From: Ianthella basta
Taxonomy: Eukaryota > Porifera > Demospongiae > Verongiida > Ianthellidae
Reading direction: 5' to 3'
DNA length: 64,000 nucleotides
Assembly: GCA_964019415.1 (NCBI GenBank)
Contig: OZ025880.1
Location: 6,148,585 to 6,212,584, forward strand
Both the position numbers and the translations under genes were made by a program. The notes under the pieces are model-generated. The model ran no database searches, was not told where the DNA came from, and saw only the letters and a program-made list of their open reading frames with translations. Position 1 is the stretch's first letter, and the number at the start of each line of letters is the position of its first letter. Below are positions 52,006 through 64,000 of this stretch, piece by piece.

Positions 52006-55000
52006 ATGGCTTATCGCCGTAGTAGCAGTCGCACGTCGGTCACTCCACTTCCAGAGCTTCCAAGACAGTCCCTCGCAGCTCCATCTGGGCCTAAGGAACC
52101 CCTCTCATTTGATCCCAAAGCATACAAGAGAGACATCTTACCAGAATCGGGCATCTCCGACAGAGTGGTGGCCGCTCTGCAGAAAGAGAAAAGCAGCCGT
52201 ACGAAGGAAGATTTATCGGCTATATACAGTCTGATCATCAACCTGCCCGGTCTGTTTCCAAAGCAATTTTCTTCCTTCCCCCAGTACATCAAGAAAGACC
52301 TTGCAAAGATTCTGTCGTTCGAACAGAGAGACAAAGGAGATGTGGTAGTGCAGCAAGGCGAAAAGGGGTACACCTTTTACGTGATCGTCTTTGGCACCGC
52401 CTACGTGGCCGTGGAATCAGAGGAGGTTGATCCAGAGAGCGGGATGACCGCTCCGTGCAACCAAATTGTAGCGACACTCAAGGCGGGCAAAAGTTTCGGA
52501 GAAATCGCTCTCATTAGCGAGGATTCGTTACGACGGGCAACAGTAGTATGTAAGGAGCACTGCCAGCTCGTGACAATAAGCAAGGCCGACTTTGACCGGG
52601 TGGTTCGAGGACATTATGAGCAAGCGATCAAAACCAAGAAGAAGTATTTTGCTCAGCACAGCCTCTTCCAGAATTGGACAGACGAGCAACTCGATCACTT
52701 GGCGAAAACAAGTGACACTGAAGAGTTTGGCCCTGACGCTGTCATCCAGCAAGGCCTGAACCAACGCAGTGATAGAGCCGGCCATGTATCTTTCATCCGG
52801 AAAGGCCGCTGCAAGGTTGTGCAACCAGTTCAAAGTGTCAGCCACACACAGCCTGATCATGACAAGCCCAGGAGGAGTGGAAGTTGGGGTGGATCCACTT
52901 ACTCTTCAGCAGTATTTTCACCATCAAAACAAAGATGGTGGCATCTGCGCACACTGGAAGCCGGTGACTACTTTGGAGTAGGAGAGGGCGACTCTACAAT
53001 GTCAGTGCTAGCAGACCTGATGGCAGAGTGCATCAAAGTGCAGGCAGTTACTTTGCATAAACTTGAGAAGGGAAAAATTGAGAGATTGCGACAATTAGCA
53101 TCACGATACTACCCAACACTTGAGCAGCGCCGCATCCTGTATAGGGAGAATGTTCAGTGGACCCAGTACAAAATGGCTGAGGTTAGCCGAGTTGCACAGC
53201 TGAACAGAAAACCCCATTCAACGAAATTGAGAGATGTGCCCGGGGTGCTGGTAAGCAATTATACATACGTTCGCTTCCTATATGCCTACGATGATTCTGA
53301 TACGCTGCATCTATATATGGACACATATACCGAGCATGTACGAGCTGCAATAACAAATCAGCGTGGGACTGTTTACTATGTATCACTTGCAGCTTGTTTG
53401 CATCACATGCATGCTCAGACTATCCTGAATGAAGCTGAACAATGTCTATTCTCAATCCTTATAGACTGATGGAGGGAAAGATGCAGAGATGATGATGCAA
53501 AGAGAGATCAAGGCACATGTAGAGAGAGAAAATAGGTCCACAGCTCCATTACTTCAAACATCCAGCCCTTGTAGACAAAGAAGCAGCCCTTATACTGGCA
53601 CTGATTCAGGTTTGTGTGCTCTCTTACACATGCAGATAAACTCACATGCACACACACAATGTGTTAGTGTTCATTCTGTAGGATATATAAGTGTTCTGCC
53701 TGCTTCACTTTACATTTTACCCATGTATACATTTTTAAATACATAATAATACAGGATACCATTTAACCAGCTACAGCTTGGACTGTATATAGCTAGCATT
53801 ATAAGACTGCCATGTAAGATAGAGTATATATCTGTACAGGACCACTAGCTGTCTCACCATCTGATGACGTATGTATTGTGGTACCTATCGGGCATCTTTA
53901 CAATACCCAAACGATGCATCTTTACAAGTACCTATTATAGCTAGTTACCAACTTGTTGTATGCAGATGTATGTGGGAGTAGTGTTACAGTAGGGTATATA
54001 CATACACTATAGCACTTCATCATAATGATTATTATGATGTAATTGCACCGGCCTGCCCTGCACTGTGCAAAAGTGGAGCTAGGAAGATGTACAATTGGCC
54101 TATATGTTGGCCACTGTCTAACCTCTTACACATATTGGTGGATTGATAAGTGGTTCTGAAGCCTGTCTTCTCCAGAAGCTAAGAGGAGTGGGACCAATGA
54201 TGCTTGTTGCTATTCCCTGATATGCTTGAGGTATATAGTCATAACACATGAATTAATTATCAGACCTGGGAGACATAGCCTAGAAAATTCAGACAGACGT
54301 CAATAGACTGTTTGACTCTAACATGTGCACCCATTTCATGCTGTAGGCTTTATGCCCTGTCGTGTCTCCGCGGACAGTACAGGTCTGTCACCAGGTCAGC
54401 AGCTAAAGGTCAGTAGTATAATAATATGAGTCAAAGTGATTATATTGATATTATAGCAAACATCTGTTTTTGAATTATAATTATGACTTAATGCATCACT
54501 CTCATGAACACAGACCTCCATTCATCCAACCAGAATAAGGTCAGATTGCCCCAAAGAAGCAGACATAGCCGAAGTGAAGGGTGAGTGGAGAGTTGCTGTA
54601 TAGCGGAAAGTACGTGGTGGTGGATCTATTCTAACTTACAACATAATCCATCCCTCAGCTGCCGAAGTGGATCTGAATGACCTGTGTTGGCTCCCATTTG
54701 GTCTTCAGTCACACTCTGTTGGACCAGAAGGAGGAAAACTGTGTCTGCGGCCATTAGCTGGTGTTGTGGGAGGGAAGGAAACGGACACCATCATTCTAGA
54801 TGTGCCTCCAGGTGCTGTTGGCTCTTCAGACACAGTGGAGGTGCACACTGCTGTCATTCCGTATGGGCCTTTTACACTGCCACCGGGCTATCAATTTGGT
54901 AGCGCGGTGGTATACATCTCCTATGACGGCCAACATGTCACCCGCCCTTTTAAACTCCACCTCCCTCACTGGTACGGTGGGCAGGACCATGTCCAGGATG

Positions 55001-56972
55001 GCATTTCCTTTGCAATGGCTCCTCATACACTGAAGAAGAGGAAAAGTGTGTACCACTTCAAGCTACTGGAAAGTGGGAGGATTACTGATAACCACAGCGG
55101 AGAACTGGAGATTGATGGTCACTGTAGCCTGTTTGCTGAGGTATTCAAGAAAGGAGCCCAGTTACGTTACCAGGCCATACCTCTGCAGAAAGAAGAGGGA
55201 GATAAAACACAATGTGATGTTGTAGTGACGTATGCATCACCTCTGTGGAGTGAGGTAAGTATTTAAATTTAATACATGCACTGTATATAGTAGGTCTGCA
55301 CTGTGGCATATCATATATTGTACATGTAGCATGACATTTGATATGGTTAATGCAATTTTACAGATTTTAGTGAAGTACAGACAAGGAAAGAGTGGTTGGG
55401 CAGTGGGCAAGCCCTCCAGCCCATTCTCATTCAGTGACAGCCAAATCAAAGGACTACTGAAAAATGACCATGGAAATGGCTGGCATGCAAACATCAATGG
55501 GTCTCATGTGGTGAGTTCACTGGCACAAATTAAAGTAATTGTAACATAAGAATGTGGATCTGTTTTCATGCATTGTGCTTTTATCTTCTTTGACAATGAC
55601 ATGCTTAAGGTGCGGCCTCAAGACTTGAAATATGACTCCTACTGCATCACCAGCCCAAAGCAACTGGAAATGGCAGTGAACAACAGAGGTTATCCCCCAT
55701 CCGTTACATGTTTAGTCACTTACCGAGAAGAGCTGAGGAGGACAGGAAAACCTGTTTGGGTGGTACTGGAGTTGCTTGGCGCAGAGATAGAGCTAAACTT
55801 TTTATGTAAGGCATATGAGGACTTGAATGGAGCCAAAAATGGTGAGTGAAATCATTGACAGTTGACATCAAGAGATCGAGAAACTTAGAGCACTTTGATA
55901 CATTACATATGAAGTAAATTGTCACATAATAATTATACTATAATGTTCACATGTCTCTTTCCTCCATGTTGTGCTTTGCACCCTTCTCTACCATTAGCTG
56001 CAGCTGCCGTACAGCCCCAGCAAGCCCCTCCCACTGACATGCCGACTTGTAGGCACCCTTCTATACCATCTCCAAAGGAGATTGGTAAGTACACACTGCA
56101 TAGATGCACATGCTCAGGACTACATGCATCTGACCAATGAAGGGATGCAGTGCTGTATGGAGTTTGACACGGAAGCTCTTGAAAGTCACCTGTCGTAGAC
56201 TTGATATCTTACTCGGTGTTTCAATAGCCTATTGCTGTGTTTTTCGGTTGTAGAAGAATGAAAAAGAAGGCTTTAAATTATATAAGTAATCAAGAATAAA
56301 AAAGAAGACACTTTTAAGTAATCAATTGCCTATAGTGACTTCTGAGAGAACTACCAGCAACCTATAAAGCTGCCATGGCCAATCTTCTTCAATATGTACA
56401 ATTTCGACAGTATTATGATGACCACCCTGTGGAAATTAACACTTATATTCTCACTCATTGACAAATTCAAACAGCTGTGTGCTTTCTTTTCTTGGGTGGC
56501 ATGCGCACTGAATGTCTCCTCTCCAACTGATGATCACTTTCTCTTTCTTCATCTGTGAGCTGATTGATAGTATTTGATGCTGCATCAAGTGTTGTCTATG
56601 TAGTAAGCTGTATAACTGTTGCAGCATATAATTATAGCATGTATGTGTTTTAACACAGGCTCCAATCCATTGGATGCAACACCAACGTTGCAAGGCCTAC
56701 ATGAAGCTATTGTACGTGTTGCAGGCAAATGGGAGAGTGTTGGACTGCAGTTGAACATTGACGACTATGTCCTGCATGCAATCAGGACACCCAATGGAAG
56801 TAATGAAGATCACTGCCGTGAGATGTTTAGGCGATGGCTTGCTGGGGAGCCGGGCTGTGGGGCTCTCCCCAAGACCTGGTCTAGTGTGCTCCATGCAGTG
56901 CAGATTGGCTATGGCAGTGAAGTTGGTAAAAAGATTTTAGACCTTCTCTACAGCTATCACCAGAGTAAATAG
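52006..56972 (+). CDS. CNB-CNB-ZU5-Death fusion protein, 964 aa
   Basis: Nine exons keep one frame: 52006-53250, 53465-53609, 54347-54408, 54514-54580, 54659-55254, 55364-55510, 55610-55841, 55998-56084 and 56659-56972. Residues 1-415 equal the 41165 gene: CNB-A with FGEIALISEDSLRRATV, and a degenerate CNB-B. Residues 416-506 are a polar linker. ZU5 (about 524-620) contains VGPEGGKL and DVPPGAV. Residues about 640-830 could be a UPA-like domain. The Death domain (about 870-955) contains AGKWESVGLQL and a CREMFRRWLAGEPGC core, and ends near the C-terminus. ZU5-UPA-Death modules occur in UNC5, PIDD1 and ankyrins, where they mediate oligomerisation and death or NF-kB signalling. Fusion to CNB domains suggests cyclic-nucleotide input, by inference. 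If splicing at 53250 fails, the CNB part ends at 53469. A separate ZU5-Death gene is the main alternative; no good start codon is seen for one. Confidence 0.68.
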
Positions 56973-56999
56973 AAAGTAACCTCTGTGTGTCTTATTTAT

Positions 57000-57733
57000 T
57001 CTGTACTGCATTACAAGCTATGTACAGTGTTGGTATCACTAGTGTAACACATTGGCTTGACTGACATATCTCTAATCTGTCGTTATATAATTCTATGTTC
57101 AATTTAGTGGTCAAATACAATTTTTCCGTTCTAGACAGTAAGTCTCAAATCTGCCTTGGGATGCACTGTTTGGGTGCAGGTAGGGCATGAGCGGCAGGCA
57201 GGTTTACCCTTCCACAATTGTCCGTGACCCCGAGGCCACTTTGGGTGTATTATATTCTGCATTAGTTTACTTCCTGTAAGGACCTTAATTTTCGCGGTAC
57301 TAGACTTTCGCGGATTGAGGAATTTTGCATTTCTATTATCACGGATGCGTGTCGCCTAGCAAATAAATGTCCACATATGGCAATTACTAGTAGGAGTTTG
57401 TTAAAGTCCATGGGTTGGGACTTTTCTAATGCATTCCATCCAATGTAGGCCTGAAGTAAACAAAGCCAACTGTGTTGTAGCAATCTTTGGTTGTTTTGAC
57501 GATGTCTATACCTGTTCGTGCCAAACCCATTTATTAATCACCATATCAGGAGGTGAGTGAGTTACATACATTAAACTATAAAAACTACATGTATAAAAAT
57601 CAGTCCCTGCTGTCCACCCACAACTTAATTGATTGTTGCTGATGATAGCTATGGAATATGCATAGCATACGCAGACATGGACAGTTCTTACAATAACAAT
57701 CTCACGCAACCAGACAGGACTATAAACAATACA
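57000..57733. other. Intergenic region between converging fusion gene and NSUN6 copy 2
   Basis: No coding signal. Homology to block 1 resumes at about 57597 (tcagtccctgctgtccaccc, compare 44411). The stretch ttttcgcggtactagactttcgcgg near 57288-57312 could be a transposon end, but no partner was found. Confidence 0.5.
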
Positions 57734-62146
<4,413 letters not shown>

Positions 62147-62385
62147 GTAATACTATTGTAAGAGTGTAGTGCATAAACAGTTTGAAGGTGCTTCAATACA
62201 ATGTCACTATGGGGCAAAGAACAATCTGTAATGATACATACAACATACACCAATAATGACATGTCCTTCAGGTAGAAATATTAAATGCACCCACTACAGC
62301 AGCAGAAAACAGCCCTTTGCACTTTACATTCCCCTATGTAGCATACTTGAAGTACTACACTCACACTATTTAAGGTAATTGCTTT

Positions 62386-62631
62386 CTACAGTTCCTTGCT
62401 TGAGTCCTTCTTTGTGTTGGTATGAGGGCGAGGTTTGATCTTTGGCACAAAGGCTGGTCCAAACCTCTTCTCCCTCTCCTCTCTCCGCTTGTCCAGGTAC
62501 GGTCGCGACAGGTTGAAGGCGATTGCACCTAACAGTATCAGACCGAACCACACTCCCGATATGATGCCCACACGTCTTATCCTTAGCCTCAGTTCTGGCT
62601 CCAAATCATGATACCGCTTGTCGCCCGCCAT
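62386..62631 (-). CDS. 81-aa single-pass membrane protein of unknown family (copy 2)
   Basis: Same length, start and membrane segment as the 49259-49504 gene, with identical residues up to the basic tail. Differences are confined to the last 20 or so residues (KIKPRPHTNTKK versus KIRPHPQTNTKE). Its strong start context (caagATGGcgg) is kept. It is again about 240 bp upstream of NSUN6 on the same strand, so the pair was duplicated as a unit. The promoter side differs from copy 1, which carries a MITE there. Confidence 0.75.
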   Translation of the reverse strand: MAGDKRYHDLEPELRLRIRRVGIISGVWFGLILLGAIAFNLSRPYLDKRREEREKRFGPAFVPKIKPRPHTNTKKDSSKEL

Positions 62632-62639
62632 CTTGACAT

Positions 62640-63189
62640 GGTTAAGTGGCATTCAGGTCACGTGTCCCTTGCAGTGTGTACAGTAAGTTCAATTCTGTTT
62701 GGTGCTTCCTTATCCACCTACGGCACCAGATCGGATCCTGAATGGCTGCAGTCAAGACCCAAACCTGCAGGAGGAAGAACAGGACTGACCCTCAGATGAC
62801 TCTGCATTTTAAAAGTTATGTTCTGTTACTATGTCTTGCTGTAAGATACTCACTACCCTTTTATTACTTTCTTGCAACCTACACGCGTGAAGTGTGAAAC
62901 ACTTAGCTGAGCTATGAAAGAAATGGAAGCTATAGCTAGAAGCCGCAACTTAGCTGGGGAACGACGGTTCCGTCGCTCCTGCGCACCTCGGAACAACGGT
63001 ACCATCGACGTCGCTCCTGTCTACCTCCGTAATAACGGGAACGGTTTCGTTCGTGGTTTATGCCAACTGGGACGGCAGAAATACGGGCTGTCCCGTGTCC
63101 GTATATGCCACTACGGTGCCACACGGCGCGGGAAGCGTCGTACGGTCACGCCCGTATTTATAATAAAGCCATTTTTCCTGTGCTGCCGC
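62640..63189. other. Unique filler between block 2 and block 3
   Basis: About 550 bp with no counterpart in blocks 1-2. It is GC-richer than its surroundings from 62945 to 63150, with several inverted acgg/ccgt steps (cgacggttccgtcg, aacaacggtaccatcgac). This may be an inserted element, but clear termini were not found. Confidence 0.4.
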
Positions 63190-63490
63190 CAAACCAATAC
63201 GTACCCCAGCGATGACTGCTGCCAAAGGCAAGATTGGACTCAGGCGGTTTTGCCGTATGTCTCGCATCATTGCCAGCCAACTCCACTGGACCAAGGACCT
63301 TGCGCGGAAAGCTGAAGAGCATTTGAAGACCTTTACTGTGCCAAGCCACCGCGATAAAAGGGAGGACGTATCATTGAATGTCCATGCTTCAAGCGGGGTA
63401 TTCAGACAGGGATTTCCAGCCGAGTGAAGGCAATATTGATTAAAAATGGTTGGGAGCATACTGAAGAACTGTAATATTGCACGGATCCAC
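63190..63490 (+). pseudogene. CNBD2-like gene (38078 type), truncated (block 3)
   Basis: Starts inside the exon (ccaaaccaatacgtacccca gc) and continues through gactgctgccaaaggcaaga and ccaactccactggaccaagg with frameshifts. It ends at the same join seen in block 2 (attgcacggatccacatgcc). Sharing that exact deletion means blocks 2 and 3 descend from one already truncated copy. Confidence 0.85.
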
Positions 63491-63973
63491 ATGCCCTTTC
63501 CGGTGAGGCGACTTATCGCTTCTTAATTTTGCTTTTGTGCAGTATAGTAGCACCATTCCTGTGGCAGTGGGTAATGTAATACACTTAATTTTAAACAGGT
63601 ACCATGCATATGGTTCATTGTCTGGTTGTCTCCTATATACTGTGTAGGCGTGCAGGAGGAAACTGAAGGACCTCAGGGAGCATCTTTGTTGCAGATGGAT
63701 GACATTTTCTACAAGACAGCCTGAGGCAATTTGGGAGGGGCTGCAACAGCACTAGCTCAACTCCCAAATGGACTTGAGCATGCTAAGTGTGCAACTGGGC
63801 AGTTCCAAATTGTATGCACCTGTGTAAACACGTGGAACCACAAATATGGAGCATAGTTGGATAGCCAAGTAGGTAGGTGGGGGCAGCCATTTAAGTGGCA
63901 TCGATTTTCTGACACTGCAGAAATTGCAGAGCAGTAGCAAGTGCGAAGCAAGTGGCATGCACACTGGTGAGCC

Positions 63974-64000
63974 ATGGCTTATCACTGTCGTAGCAGTCAC
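63974..64000 (+). CDS. Second CNBD2-like gene, block 3 copy, cut by the window end
   Basis: The first nine codons, MAYHCRSSH, follow the conserved 5' flank (gaaattgcagagcagtagca and on). Arg4-Arg5 of the other copies are His-Cys here. Whether it is intact, and whether it ends like the 41165 gene or is fused like the 52006 gene, cannot be seen in this window. Confidence 0.6.

Noticed and set aside
53251-53469. C-terminal tail of the block 2 CNBD2-like frame without splicing
   Set aside because: The 73 codons after 53250 have no similarity to either paralogue's terminus and follow a strong GTAAGC donor. It is kept only as the fallback end if splicing does not occur.
53840-53868. A possible extra 29-bp exon (GPLAVSPSDD) in the fusion gene
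   Set aside because: It has plausible borders and an open frame, but including it shifts the next exon into a stop. Skipping it keeps the frame to the Death domain.

Overview
This is animal nuclear DNA, most consistent with an early-branching invertebrate such as a demosponge. The coding regions are split by short GT-AG introns. They encode metazoan signalling domains (TRAF with RING, zinc fingers and MATH; ZU5; Death domain; paired cyclic-nucleotide-binding domains) and an NSUN6-type RNA methyltransferase. They sit among long CA/TG microsatellites, minisatellites and many inverted-repeat DNA elements. There is no bacterial operon structure. The phylum is inferred from the domain repertoire and is not proven by a marker gene.

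Bases 1 to about 30,000 are a decayed tandem array. The repeating module is a long small-protein gene (type I, C-terminus ending in an acidic stretch then QNQ), a shorter small-protein gene (type II, acidic ADDE region), and a copy of the 5' end of a TRAF gene. The small genes mostly begin Met-Gly-x-Cys with further cysteines, a classical dual-acylation (myristoyl plus palmitoyl) N-terminus. Each has its start codon 2 to 5 bases after a conserved 3' splice site, so each CDS appears to be one exon behind a 5'UTR intron. Type I copies or remnants are at 1520, 7546, 13359, 15552 and 23853. Type II copies are at 6261, 11487, 14687, 27104 and (dead) 29137. Broken TRAF first exons or leaders are at about 12030, 15336, 18746, 27890 and 29697. 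Several foldback transposons interrupt the array, including a 1.8 kb palindromic element at 16388-18200 and a nested pair at 24430-24878.

The only complete TRAF gene follows (30306-37253, six exons, 495 aa). The next region is a segmental triplication. Block 1 (about 34,080-49,520) carries the end of TRAF, two CNBD2-like genes (38078-40318 and 41165-42451), NSUN6 on the minus strand (44546-49023, ten exons, 490 aa) and an 81-aa membrane protein on the minus strand (49259-49504). Block 2 (about 50,010-62,640) repeats it with losses: an orphan TRAF zinc-finger exon, a truncated CNBD2-like pseudogene, the second CNBD2-like gene, and intact copies of NSUN6 and the membrane protein. Block 3 begins near 63,190 with the same truncated pseudogene and is cut by the window edge at the third copy of the second CNBD2-like gene.

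The most striking item is in block 2. The second CNBD2-like gene lacks its normal end and instead has a splice donor. Splicing through eight downstream exons keeps one reading frame to the stop at 56972. The result is a 964-aa protein with two cyclic-nucleotide-binding domains, a linker, a ZU5 (probably ZU5-UPA) region and a C-terminal Death domain, an architecture I do not know from described families. Together with the TRAF gene and the lipid-anchored small proteins, the window reads like a fast-evolving membrane-proximal signalling locus. That functional link is inference.
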